Assembly: GCA_964034945.1 (NCBI GenBank)
Contig: OZ035961.1
Location: 59,446,084 to 59,510,083 of the forward strand
Length of the DNA: 64,000 nucleotides
Reading direction: 5' to 3'
Source of the DNA: Chrysopilus asiliformis
Taxonomy: Eukaryota; Arthropoda; Insecta; Diptera; Rhagionidae
Part shown: piece after piece, positions 1 through 10,118 of the stretch
How positions within the stretch are numbered: the stretch's first letter is position 1
Layout of the letters: every line of letters begins with the position of its first letter
The notes under the pieces: model-generated
Told to the model about the DNA's origin: nothing
The model's database searches: none
Seen by the model: the letters and a program-made list of their open reading frames with translations, nothing else
Made by a program: the position numbers and the translations under genes

Positions 1-1120
1 TTGTAAAATTTGTTCATTTCCCGATAAACCGCCCAATGACTTGGATCGTCAGTTCTGCGTGCTAACTTGAGGGCTTTAAAGGACTTGCTACGGGCCGTAA
101 GACACTCACAATCAAACCAGCAAGAGTTAAATTTTGAAAAACCCGTATTCGAAGAAATCTTTATCACTTCACCCCGATTATTACAGTGGCCGGAAAAGCG
201 CCATATATCCCATTAGCTAAATTATCGGAAGCAATATTTACATTGGAAAAGGTATCCTTGATGAAGTGACTCGCAAGATCTTCCATCTTCGATTCATATA
301 TGACCTTATCAAAACGCCAACACAGTTTCGGCAACAGCTTAAGACACTTGGGAGTATCCACCAAAGATTTCAAGCTTAGGTGCACTACAATGGGAAAATG
401 ATCCGAGAAAGATTTATTTATTACCTCAAAATCCCTAACAAGCGGCATTGAGCTAAATCCTGATATCGCGATATGTTCGTCACTCAAACTCCTGCCATTT
501 AATATTATACCGCCCACGCTATCACACAGTTCGACTATCACACACCTCTTCCCTCTAGAGTTGATTTTCTTATCTTCAGAAACTCTTTCCTTTAAAAAAT
601 TGTTCCCTACGTCTACATCTTCGTCTATTATTTGCTGCTCACCTATTCTAACATTTAAATCTCCCATTATAAGAAAATTATGGGACCCGAGCTCTAAGAG
701 GTTATTACTGAGAGCCATGAAATCAGTCTCCCATCTACCCGGATTTAAATATACTGGAATTATATGAAAAGTGTGTTGTTAGTATGTAAGCTTAATTAAA
801 AACGAGTCATTAAATTGCTCAAAATGAATCGAAAAACTTTGTTTCAAGTTCCTTTTGAATCCAAATAGACTTCCCCCGCTTGCTCTGACGTATCTGCTAA
901 TTTTAACTGCTCCTATCCACCGAAATTCAAAACCGTTAAATAAATTAACGTAATTGTCATAAAATTCAGAAGTAACAAAAGTCTCATGCAATAAAAAAAT
1001 ATCAAAGTTTTTTATAAATTCAAAAAATCCCGGAAACAATCTTTTATTCGCTAAGCCAGCTATATTATAAGAGAGAATACTTAAATTATTTACAAAATTT
1101 ACATGACGGACAATACACCC
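1..1120 (-). pseudogene. LINE ORF2 N-terminus: endonuclease domain, frame-broken
   Basis: This is the endonuclease/exonuclease/phosphatase-type domain that nicks target DNA for target-primed reverse transcription. Motifs appear in the normal order: an N-terminal SYNIAGL near 1060, the acidic FLLHETF near 980, GDLNVRIG near 655 and SDHFPIVVHL near 390. The frame breaks between 779 and 718. Downstream (163 to 1) a NSCWFDCEC motif marks the usual linker between endonuclease and reverse transcriptase. The reverse transcriptase itself lies outside the window. Confidence 0.85.
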
Positions 1121-1692
1121 TCATGCACGGACAATACACGGACAATACACCCTCATGCAGGATTGACGTTGCAGTTCAATCAATAATGTACTACAATCGC
1201 AATTCAAAATTACATTTAATCTGGGCAGCCTGTCGGCTTCACCAAAAAGTAGTTTACCTTCGTCAGAGCCCTCGAATCTGCATCCATAAATGATAAGTCT
1301 ATCAGCTCGGACCGATATCATATTTGCGGGGCATCTCCCCGACAATTTATTTTTGAGGTTGACAAGCGCTCTTTTTTTCTTTCTTTCAGCCGGTGACAAG
1401 TCTCTGAAGATGTTTTGGCCTTTAATAGTTTTAGCATTTTGTAACACCCTGGAGACCTCCAGTGAACTTTCGAATTCAGCGACTATCATATTGGCCGCCT
1501 TTATGGAGAAGGCGTGCAGGACTTTGATGTCTCCAACTCCTAATATGTCCTGACAAAAAGCAGTTATATGCGCAGCTAGATAACCTGGCGCCTTAAGCTC
1601 TTTAAGCTCCACCTCACTGCACGTCCCCTAAAACGCTGGAGGATCCCAACATCTTTTGACAGTTGCGTTTTCTGTTTCGCTAGTTCGCTGAG
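1121..1692 (-). pseudogene. LINE ORF1-like protein, broken
   Basis: The main open frame (about 163 codons, 1612 to 1121) is rich in Lys, Arg and Leu and has the look of the C-terminal part of a LINE ORF1 nucleic-acid-binding protein. A shifted frame just upstream (1690 to 1620) encodes a Leu/Gln/Lys-rich stretch (LSELAKQKTQLSKDVG) that looks like the preceding coiled coil, so one indel separates the two. No CCHC zinc knuckle is visible. It lies directly upstream of the endonuclease ORF, as expected for ORF1. The assignment rests on position and composition. Confidence 0.5.
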
Positions 1693-1695
1693 TTG

Positions 1696-2345
1696 TAGCA
1701 AAGTTTCACTAAAATTTGATGCGAACGGCAAAACTTTCAGTGTACAAGTGAACATGAATCGTTTTGACAACATGCTCGCACTGGAAATTTTCGTTGGTTC
1801 AGATTCGTATTGACGATCTGAGACTTTAGTTTTCCATATAACACTTCAACTTTTCACTGCAGAATTTTTTAGACTTTGCTGGAACATATATGTCCCGCAG
1901 TCTCGAAAGGGTTAAGAAAGAAGTCTGTAAGGTTAACGGAAGGTTCTGTAATGATAACGTGATTTCAGTTTCCTGGAATTTTCCGGAGGAAATCTCATCT
2001 GGGAGTTTCTGGGTCACTGAGCCCGATTCTGGCATAAAAAATCTGCAAGGATAATGCAAGGTCCTGTAAAGATAATGTGATTATCCTTTTCCTTCAATTT
2101 TCTGGGAAAAATGTCCTCTGGAGGTTTTTGGAGTTATGAATCCAATTCTGAAATTAAAAAGTCCGTAAAAATTTCTCCGAGGCGTCAATGATATGTATTC
2201 GAAGACTAAAAAGTATAAACAAGAGTAGCTAAAGACGGACGTCATTTTGGATTTTTACTCATACTGATAAACTACAAAATAACTAAAACGGACGAAAAAA
2301 AATATTTTTTTTTTGATAAAAGCTTTTACCTTAGGTTTCGAGATA
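1696..2345. repeat. Dispersed Repeat R, copy 1, with two minisatellite monomers
   Basis: The sequence is repeated almost base for base at 7497-10097. It has a unique head (1696-1904) and two diverged monomers of a roughly 120-bp unit (about 1905-2168) carrying the core GGTCCTGTAARGATAA. A tail follows in which GAAGACTAAAAAGTATA appears at about 2199. The same monomer family forms long tandem arrays at 40.6, 54.2 and 58.4 kb, where it lies inside HINEs. I infer that Repeat R is a short HINE of that family. Open frames in it are not genes. Confidence 0.75.
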
Positions 2346-2716
2346 TTCAAATATTAAAGTGGTCACCCCAATTATAAAAATTGATTTTCGCCTTATACTA
2401 AGTTCACACCGACGCAAACTCACGTAATTTTGGGAAATGATTTAAATCTTAAACCAAAGTGTTCACACAGAGGCTAAGGTAATTTTGCTTGACATTTCAA
2501 CTACAGGATTGCTATGAATTTTAGTGTAGGATTACTATGAATTTTAGTAATATGATGAATAATACAATTCAAAACATCGATGAAATATGTGCAAACAGAA
2601 TTAGACACTTTAGACGAAAATGGGAATTATCTGTAATGAAAATAAACAATTATTTTCCATTTCATATCTAATCGCATCAAAAACAGGTCAATTTTTTTTG
2701 CCCCGCGTAGGTTGTT
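2346..2716. other. Unassigned AT-rich spacer
   Basis: I see no gene here. A 22-24 bp stretch reading about CTATGAATTTTAGT is duplicated near 2510 and 2533. The start resembles a short stretch near 13385. Confidence 0.4.
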
Positions 2717-3245
2717 TATACCCGTATGGTGAAACCAAAGGGTATATTAACTTTGCTTTACCGTTTTTAACGCCAAGATCCCGTCATCACACACAAAAAT
2801 GAATTACACCAGTGTGTTTAGAATGATAAAAAAAATTGAATTTTGCATGTCCGTCCGTCTGTCCGTCTGTCTGTCCGTCTGTCTGTCCGTCTTGCTGTCT
2901 GTCTGTCTGTCCGTCAGTCCGTCTGTCTGTGGCGCGGATTGCGGGCGCACGGATTGAGTTAGAGACTTGAAATTTTGCGCAGATTCGTTTTTCGTAAAAT
3001 GCGAGGCTAAGTTCGTTAATGGGCAAAAATGGACGATTAGGGGGGGTACCCCCCATACGAACGAAAACGTTTTTTGCAAATATCTAAAAAACGGTACATG
3101 TTATCAAAAAATTTCTAGAACAAAAGTTATTTAGAATATTATTCTACATAAATCTCTCATATATCAAAATCCGATTGGAATAAATTTTAAAAAATCTTAT
3201 TGAAAAGTTTGACTTCAAAGAGGAATTTTGATACAACTGTTCGCC
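2717..3245 (+). mobile_element. DINE-like HINE, copy 1
   Basis: This is a copy of the most abundant element of the window. It starts TATACCCGTATGGTGAAACC, has AAAGGGTATA shortly after, then an interspersed GACA/GACG-type microsatellite, a GGGGGGTACCCCCC block and a moderately conserved 3' half. Full copies end in a TTGCCAGATTGGCAA hairpin, which is missing here. The start strongly resembles Drosophila DINE-1 (INE-1), a non-autonomous Helentron, and the parts come in the same order. There is no coding capacity. The microsatellite creates spurious frames on both strands. Confidence 0.75.
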
Positions 3246-3315
3246 GCTCAATTAAACTTATAATATTGCAGCGTATAAAGTATTTTACGAGCGAATTTTA
3301 ACAATTGTAGCACTT

Positions 3316-3880
3316 TTATACCCTATATGGGGAAACTAAAAGGCTATACGCCAACAGCCTGTCGTTATACACAACAATGAATTCCGCCAGTGTGTTTAGA
3401 AGACATGAAAAAATGGATGTATGGATATCCATCCGTACATGTGTGATTACGGTTTTCACTGAACGGATTGATCCAAAGATATTGGGTGTCATTAGCAGAT
3501 CTTTTGGGTCTCATGTATTACATTAGACCGACATTTCCTTCGATGGATCAGACAAGCAACTGACCTTTGGTACATCAGTTTTTTCACAGTTTTTCGAGAA
3601 CGGACCGTTAGATACTACATCGGAAAGGTGAAAAATAATATCTAACATTAATATTGTCTATAATTCAATTCTTATATTCCTTCTTATGAAAGTTAAACAT
3701 GCCAACCGAGCGATACTTTGAACCTCGGGCTAATATTGTCTTTATCAAAAACATTTTTTACTCTTCGAAACTTTTGTCATAGTGCGAATATAATTTTGAT
3801 GATTTACTGACAAAAAAATTACTTAAATAATTTGAAAAAAAAGTACTTAAATAATTAAAACATCCGTTAGATATTGGACT
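3316..3880 (+). repeat. Diverged DINE-like 5' end plus unassigned repeat sequence
   Basis: The first ~90 bp (TATACCCTATATGGGGAAAC, then CAGTGTGTTTAGAAG) is an old DINE-like 5' end. The rest, up to about 3880, is AT-rich and I recognise nothing in it. Confidence 0.45.
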
Positions 3881-4300
3881 ACTTGCACCTTAGGTAGAAA
3901 ACGCCAAAAAACCCATTTGCCCAGAAAATACTCATATCAGGTAAATTGAAAATTCCAGTAATTAAGGGCATCATTATGACTAACACAAACACACCTTTCG
4001 GAAAAAAATGGATTTTTGGAAAATCCCGGTTGTAAGAGTCATCTTCCCGACCAATGAGATCAAAGCTGTCAACAATAATCTCATTAAAAACCTCATTAAG
4101 TTGTTAATGAGATTATTGTAACAAAAAATATTGGACTACTATCAACTTAGGTAAAAAACGTCAATGAAAACCCATTTCCCCAGACAACCTGACTCATGTC
4201 AGGTAAATTCCAAATTCTAGTAATTCATCAGGTTTTAATGAGATTATTGTAATTAAGGACATCATTATATATTGGAAAAAATGGATTGTTATCGTCAGTT
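3881..4300. repeat. Two diverged tandem copies of a ~250-bp unit
   Basis: The text around 3880-3985 (ATTGGACTACT..., then CAGGTAAATT, then a CATCATTAT end) recurs around 4128-4270 with insertions. A short inverted pair built on AATCTCATTAA lies at about 4076-4115. The block precedes the Helentron coding part and may be its 5' non-coding end. Confidence 0.5.
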
Positions 4301-4362
4301 GTTTTAGATACACCAGCAAGTTAAGATCTTAACTTTTAAAGTGACTTTAAAACAACATTTTT

Positions 4363-4620
4363 AATCAACTATTTAAAATCTGTTCTGTGAGGTGAACATA
4401 ACTTTTAGTTAAGTGAAATTAAACATTTCCTGAAACTGAGGATATTTAATCAACAATTTAAAATCTGTTCTGTGAAGTGAACATAACTTTTAGTTAAGTG
4501 AAATTAAAAATTTCCTGAAACTGATGATATTTAATCAACAATTTAAAATCTGTTCTATGAAGTGAACATAACTTTTAGTTAAGTGAAATTAATAATTTCC
4601 TGAAACTGAGGATATATTTT
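4363..4620. repeat. 85-bp tandem repeat, three copies
   Basis: Units start at 4363, 4448 and 4533 (period exactly 85 bp) with AATCAACWATTTAAAATC and end in a CCTGAAACTGAKGATAT stretch. Only a few bases differ between units. The array lies just before the Helentron start codon at 4715 and is likely part of its leader. Confidence 0.85.
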
Positions 4621-4714
4621 TTTAAATTTAGTGCAATTTTCTTCATTGCTCTAGGTAAGCTAATATATCTTTTTTTCTTTCTGGAATTATAAATTTGCTT
4701 CGATTTTTGTTAAA

Positions 4715-5431
4715 ATGCCTAAATTACGAAAACAATCTGTTAGCCAAAGAAAAACGGTTAGAACTCAATCAATGCGTATAAACCGTCGAAATAGCCAACA
4801 TCGAAATGCTGAACGCATTCGAGACGGCATTGCGCGAAATTTGGCACGGTCTAACGAGTCTTATCGCGCTTTAGAACAGGAACGTGATACCGCGCAACAT
4901 TCCGTTAGGGGCCAGGATCTCGAATATCGTGATCGCGAACAGGGACGTAATACCGAGGAACATTCCCTCAGGCGCCAAGACCCTGAATATCGTGATCGGG
5001 AACAGGGACGTGATACCGCGCAACATTCCGTTAGGCGCCAGGATCTCGAATATCGTGATCGCGAACAGGGACGTAATACCGAGGAACATTCCCTCAGGCG
5101 CCAAGACCCTGAATATCGTGATCGGGAACAGGGACGTGATACCGCGCAACATTCCCGTAGGCGGCAAGACCCTGAATATCGTGATCGGGAACAGGGACGT
5201 GATACCGCGCAACATTCCGTTAGGCGCCAGGATCTCGAATATCGTGATCGCGAACAGGGACATAATACCGAGGAACATTCCCTCAGGCGCCAAGACCCTG
5301 AATATCGTGATCGGGAACAGGGACGTGATACCGAGGAACATTCCCTCAGGCGCCAAGACCCTGAATATCGTGATCGGGAACAGGGACGTGATACAGCGCA
5401 ACATTCTCTAAGGCGCTCCTGTTGGGGATAG
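4715..5431 (+). pseudogene. Helentron Rep/helicase N-terminal part with 21-residue tandem repeats
   Basis: The frame starts MPKLRKQSVSQRK at a good ATG. After about 50 basic residues it becomes tandem repeats of 21 residues (consensus around RDTAQHSVRRQDLEYRDREQ), about 8.5 units from residue 53 to the end. Highly charged Arg/Glu/Asp repeats at the N-terminus are common in arthropod Helitron-type proteins. The frame stops at 5431 right after the array. The next gene piece is the helicase C-terminus, so the entire Rep (HUH) nuclease domain and helicase motifs I-III are missing. Because the unit is 63 bp, the minus strand and another plus frame are also open here; those are shadows. Confidence 0.65.
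4871..5411 (+). repeat. 63-bp coding minisatellite in the Helentron ORF
   Basis: About 8.5 copies of a 63-bp unit alternate between two main subtypes (ATACCGCGCAACATTC and ATACCGAGGAACATTC). The period is a multiple of three, so all copies keep one frame. The homogeneity suggests recent unequal exchange or slippage. Confidence 0.9.
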
Positions 5432-5432
5432 A

Positions 5433-6611
5433 TGGGTGTTTCAATCTAGTAGGAATGATGTGTATGGCATTGTAGCTGGATCAACATTGTGGAATCTTTT
5501 CAAATTTTTCCCACTCATTAAAATAATGCGACAAAGGGATGACTTAAATTTCGCTACCGCCCTCAATAACATGGCGCTTGGGAAAATGACAAGTACTGAT
5601 ATAGCGCTGTTCAAGTCAAGAGAATGCACCCTCGAAGCAGTTCCTCAGGAGGCCATACATTTATTCAAATCAAACGACGATGTAAATGAATTCAACACGT
5701 ATAGATTAAACCTAATCCAATCTGATCCTGTAATCTCAGAGGCCGAGGACAAAGTCAAAGGGCCAATTCCGGAAAATTCGCGAAACCAGATTGCAGATCG
5801 GGCTAAAGAACTAAAAACTTCTGAGACTCTTGGATTGCCATCAAATCTTCTGTTAAAGAAAACCGCCAAGTATATGATAACAGTAAATATCAATACTGCT
5901 GACGGGTTAGTTAATGGCGCAACAGGGCAGTTAATGGATATAGAATTCGGGGTACTCGGAAATGGTGCTCGCGTGCCAATTCGCTTATGGATTCAATTCG
6001 AAGAATTATCTATCGGTCAAGACGGGCGTTCTAAACGAACACATTCTGAAAACTTAAATTGGACTCCTATAGAAAAATCAGTTAAAAGTTTTCAATATAA
6101 ATCCAATGATCGAGTCGTAATTGAGAGGTCCCAGTTTCCGGTCGTCCCAGCCGAAGCTATTACTATCCACAAAAGTCAGGGATCCACTTATGTTAACGTT
6201 GCTGTTGATTTAACCCCTGGTATGACACGGGCCCATTTGTATGTGGGATGTAGCCGAGCAACAAAAGCTTCTGGTCTCTTTTTAATCGGGAAATTCAAAT
6301 CACCAAAATCTCCTACAACTTCTGATCCCGTTTCTACAGAGTTAGTATCTTTGAATGCAGAAAAATTTCTAACGCCTCATTTTGCAAATTTGAAAGATAA
6401 ATTCCTTAATAAATTTAGCGTCTTATTCCATAACGTCCAAAGTTTACATAAACACATCGAAGATATTAAATGCAACAATTTAGTTTTGTCACTCGATATC
6501 CTATGTTTACTAATATATCCTCTTCGCGTGCGGAACACGGCTTCTTTTTCTTATATTTCCGTCTTTCCAATCCAGCACAAATGTCAAAACTTCTCAAAAC
6601 TGATGTACTGA
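5433..6611 (+). pseudogene. Helentron helicase C-terminal half with start of an endonuclease domain
   Basis: This is a PIF1-type superfamily 1B helicase domain of Helitron elements; in an intact element it unwinds DNA during rolling-circle transposition. Visible motifs are the MRQRDDLNFATALN region (motif IV area), LLKKTAKYMITVN...DGLVNGATG (motif V area), AEAITIHKSQGSTY and VGCSRATKASGLFLIG (motif VI). After residue ~330 the frame reads FSVLFHNVQSLHKHI, the typical first motif of the LINE-like endonuclease that Helentrons (Helitron2) carry at their C-terminus. The frame is lost from about 6495. Walker A/B and Rep are absent through an internal deletion at 5431/5433. The copy is dead. Confidence 0.85.
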
Positions 6612-6625
6612 AAAGAGCTGAATAA

Positions 6626-6916
6626 GTGATGCAGGGTTGTATTCATTGTTTTTGCTTGATTTCGTTCCTAATTTTGTGGAAATTGCATACTTTTAGTGAT
6701 TTTGAAAACAGGTTAATGTACTGGAAATCTCGTGGTTTCGAGGAAGATTTCGTTCAAAATTACGAAAATCTTCAAAATTACGTGAACATAGTATTAGGTG
6801 AAAAAATAGTAAGCCTTTTTGACGTGGATATGTCTTGGATTTTGGTTATGGGGGTACAATTTATAAAATCGGCTTGCTGCCATGATAACCAATATGCAAT
6901 CGATGATACTCGATAG
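6626..6916 (+). other. Short open frame of unknown nature after the Helentron relic
   Basis: This is an open frame of 96 codons with a normal-looking composition (MYWKSRGFEEDFVQNYENLQ) but no domain I know. It could be the decayed tail of the Helentron polyprotein or chance. Confidence 0.2.
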
Positions 6917-7051
6917 TTTGTGGTGACATCCGAACAGAAACTGTGTTATAAGATCCGGCCTACATTAAAGCATTGTTTAGGGTATTTTGTTATGTTAAAC
7001 TATGTTCAATTATCTTTTTAAGAATCAAAATCTAAATTTTCACTGCCGCTG

Positions 7052-7307
7052 TTATGTTGTGTTTGCTGCATGTAGTACAGATTTCACATTTATACTCTTT
7101 TTATGTTTTCTTTGTGGTATTGAATATTTGGAAGAGGCACAGGAAAGAGAACACGACGAAGTATGTTGAGGTTGAGTGAAAGCTTTTACTCTTGATTGTT
7201 TCTCTTCTCTATATGGATTGTTCTGGTTCTGGAAATTCATTTTACTTGATTGCCCAGTGTTTCCTTTAATTTCTGTATACGAGTTGTGTGAGCCGGCGGA
7301 TTGTGTT
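7052..7307. repeat. Dispersed Repeat D, copy 1
   Basis: A ~210-bp stretch (from GGTATTGAATATTTGGAAG to GAGTTGTGTGAGC) recurs nearly unchanged at about 12343-12545. A piece just before it (CAGATTTCACATTTATACTC) recurs inverted near 11755. Both full copies lie directly beside DINE-like elements. I do not recognise the family. Confidence 0.75.
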
Positions 7308-7420
7308 TATCATTCTAAACACACTGGTGTAATTCTTTTTTTCGTGTGATGACGGGATCTTGGCATTACAAACGGTAAGGCAAATCTAATATACCCTTTG
7401 GTTTCACTATACGGGTATAA
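7308..7420 (-). mobile_element. DINE-like HINE, 5' fragment
   Basis: This is the first ~110 bp of the DINE-like family on the minus strand, from TATACCC at 7420 to the ATTCTAAACACACTGG block at 7308. The rest is missing. Confidence 0.75.
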
Positions 7421-7931
7421 AAAACATTTTAGTTGCCTAAATAAAACTTTATTTCGTTGTTTGGAATCAAAATATTTTACTTCTGGGCAAAATTGCAAAG
7501 TTTCACTAAAATTTGATGCGAACGGCAAAACTTTCAGTGTACAACTGAACATGAATCGTTTTGACGACATGCTCGCACCGGAAATTTTCGTTGGTTCAGA
7601 TTCGTATTGACGATCTGAGACTTTAGTTTTCCATATAACACTTCAACTTTTCACTGCAGAATTTTTTAGACTTTGCTGGAACATATCTGTCCCGCAGTCT
7701 CGAAAGGGTTAAGAACCTTCCGTAAGGTTAACGGAAGGTTCTGTAATGATAACATGATTTCAGTTTCCTGGAATTTTCCGGAGGAAATCTCATCTGGGAG
7801 TTTCTGGGTCACTGAGCCCGATTCTGGCATAAAAAATCTGCAAGGATAATGCAAGGTCCTGTAAAGATAATGTGATTATCCTTTTCCTTCAATTTTCTGG
7901 GAAAAATGTCCTCTGGGGGTTTTTGGAATTA

Positions 7932-9901
7932 ATAATAATAATAATGTTTATTGCGATCAAATTAATTTTACAATGAAACATTTTAGATTATAATTCTTTT
8001 AAATAAACTATACTGGCTACATTTTTTGTGTCTGCCAGGAGTGGTTAATTTTAAAAAAACAAAACAAATATATAAATAAATGATGGCCTGATCGTTTAAT
8101 AATAATATTTTAATTGTTTTGTGTATTATGTCAAAATAAAATAATATACATTGTATTTGTAATTAAAGTATATATCTCTTTTTTTAAGGGACTATTTGAC
8201 GTCAGAAATAATAAATTTTTTAATAATTAAATTCGGTTATTAAGTTTCACCTGTATTCCCAGGCATTAACAATATATTTGCAAAGCATCTCATAATTATA
8301 CCCATTTAGCAGATCCACAACTTCATTTTCTGTTAATACCGATTTTTTCAAATACGCTCTTCGCAAATTTGAATAAATCGGGCAAACCTTCAGGAAGTGA
8401 GTTACATTTTCCAATTGGTGTAAATTACAGACCGAGCAATTTCTTGCAGTGCCTTCACGCCAAGGGCAAACGCTCAAACCTAATAGACCAGAGCGAGCTT
8501 TAAAAATCCACCTAACTGCCACAATTGGAAAGTTGTCGTTAAAATAGATACTTCCAGCATAGTGATCAAGCAGATGATATATCCCATTTTCTACTGTTTC
8601 TATAGCTTTCTCCAGATCTAATCCTATATACTTTTGAACCAGGAACGCTTGAATTAAGCTAAAGTGGTCTTTCCATTCTGCTTGCCTATCGCGCCAAGTT
8701 CCCAATGTTATGCTTGTGTCTACCACCATGTTTTCAAGGTTCTGAAACCAGTCGATAGATTCTTCAATCCCTATAACTGCGAGAGCATGTGGAAGTCTAC
8801 TTTCGCTGTATTTATAAAAGATTTTTAAGATGTAGTCCATGTGGATCATGCTTTTGAGACCTGACTCTAACCTTAGTATGTAACTTGGCGTTGTTTGGGA
8901 GACCCTAAGTATTTTTTTCAGAAAGAATCTTAAAAAGCACTCTAATTCTTCGATCTTACTCCCACCCCATACTTGTGCAGCATAACAGACATTCGATGCA
9001 GCTACAGCTTCGAATAATTTTAATTTGTTACTATAGGCAACTTCTTTCTTACATATAAAGTTATTCCAAGACATTAATTTTGGATTTGCTTGCAACTACT
9101 CTGTCCTTGACGTTCTGCTTTAAATTAAGTGAGGGTGTCACTATTATGCCCAGATATTTGTATGAACCTACGATCTCTATGCTTTTGTTGCCCAACTTCC
9201 ATTTTTCTGCAGCTTTTGTTCTACCACCTTTTTGTCACATTATCATTATTTTGGATTTTTCAAGATTTATCTCGAGTCCCCAAATCCTGCAATACCGTTC
9301 GAAGTTATTGATCATGTCTTGAAGACCATTTATAGTGTCTGCTATTATTACAATGTCATCCGCGTAAGCTAATAACCTTGCTACATTATCCCCTATTTTA
9401 ATACCACCGCCAACCTCATCGTATAGGTCATACAAAAATAAGGCAAATAACAACGGACTCAAGATGCATCCCTGTTTTACTCCAGATTGGGTTTCGAACC
9501 AATCAGACCTACTAGATCCATCCCATGTCGCTGCCTTCGTTCCCGCATAGAGACATTACAGCAGTTGAATTATTTTTGTAAACAGCCCGATTTGACCCAG
9601 TTTGTACCACAGAGCCTCTCTATTGATTCGATCAAAAGCGGAAGCTAGATCCACAAAAAAGCAATATAGTCTTTTTGTTCCTTGTTTCCACTTCAGTTTA
9701 ATTAAGCTCAACAAACTGAATATATTGTCAAAAGTGGAATATCCTTTTCTAAAGCCTGCTTGAAATTCGCCCAAAACTCCTTTATTCTCTACCCAATCTA
9801 TTATGGATAAGTCCTGATAAAATTTTTGACAAAGAATTTAGAGAGGAAATTCCTCTATAGTTTGACGCCTGTTCTATATTTCCTTTGGAATTATGTTTTT
9901 G
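7932..9901 (-). mobile_element. 5'-truncated non-LTR retrotransposon LINE-B with target-site duplication
   Basis: Flanking duplications TTTTTGGAATTA are at 7920-7931 and 9902-9913. On the minus strand the element ends in an ATT-repeat tail (AATAATAATAATAATG on the plus strand at 7932), preceded by the AT-rich 3' UTR (7946-8246) and the reverse transcriptase gene. The 5' end at 9901 is in the middle of the RT domain, the usual dead-on-arrival truncation. The TAA/ATT-type tail and the RT and C-terminal zinc motif fit the I/Jockey/R1 group of insect LINEs. Confidence 0.9.
8247..9860 (-). pseudogene. LINE reverse transcriptase, 5'-truncated and frame-broken
   Basis: Minus-strand pieces in order are: SNYRGISSLNSLSKILS (about 9860-9790), GEFQAGFRKGYSTFDNIF...DLASAFDRI (9774-9556), LLFALFLYDL...LLAYADDIVI with the catalytic YADD (9462-9235), and the RT C-terminal domain (9095-8247). 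The last ends in a Cys/His pattern CSVCNLHQLENVTHFLKVC typical of insect LINEs. At least three frameshifts separate the pieces. No intact protein is possible. Confidence 0.9.
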
Positions 9902-10118
9902 TTTTTGGAATTATGAATCCAATTCTGAAATTAAAAAGTCCGTAAAAATATTTCCGAGGCGTCAATGATATGTATTCGAAGACTAAAAAGTATAAACAAG
10001 AGTACCTAAAGACGGACGTCATTTTGGATTTTTACTCATACTACAAAATAACTAAAAAGGACGAAAAAAAAATTTTTTTTTTTTTGATAAAAGGTGGTTT
10101 TTGGAATTATGAATCCAG

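Larger units (their letters stand above)
1..1695 (-). mobile_element. 5' part of a non-LTR retrotransposon (LINE-A), cut by window edge
   Basis: On the minus strand, 5' to 3', this block holds an ORF1-like frame, then the apurinic-type endonuclease of ORF2, then the region leading to reverse transcriptase, which runs off the window at base 1. The 5' end is at about 1695, where the sequence changes abruptly into Repeat R (the same repeat occurs at 7497 without the LINE). Frames are broken, so the copy is dead. It could be the same family as the LINE at 7932-9901, but the two fragments do not overlap in content, so this cannot be tested here. Confidence 0.8.
7497..10097. repeat. Dispersed Repeat R, copy 2, split by LINE-B
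   Basis: The stretch 7497-7931 and 9902-10097 together match 1696-2335. The interruption is a LINE insertion with a clean 12-bp target duplication. A third trace of its monomer (GGTGGTTTTTGGAATTATG) at about 10094-10112 leads directly into the SPATA20-like exon. Confidence 0.8.

Noticed and set aside
4871..5411. Open frames on the minus strand and in another plus frame
   Set aside because: They are shadows of the 63-bp coding repeat; only the frame starting at 4715 continues from unique, basic N-terminal sequence.
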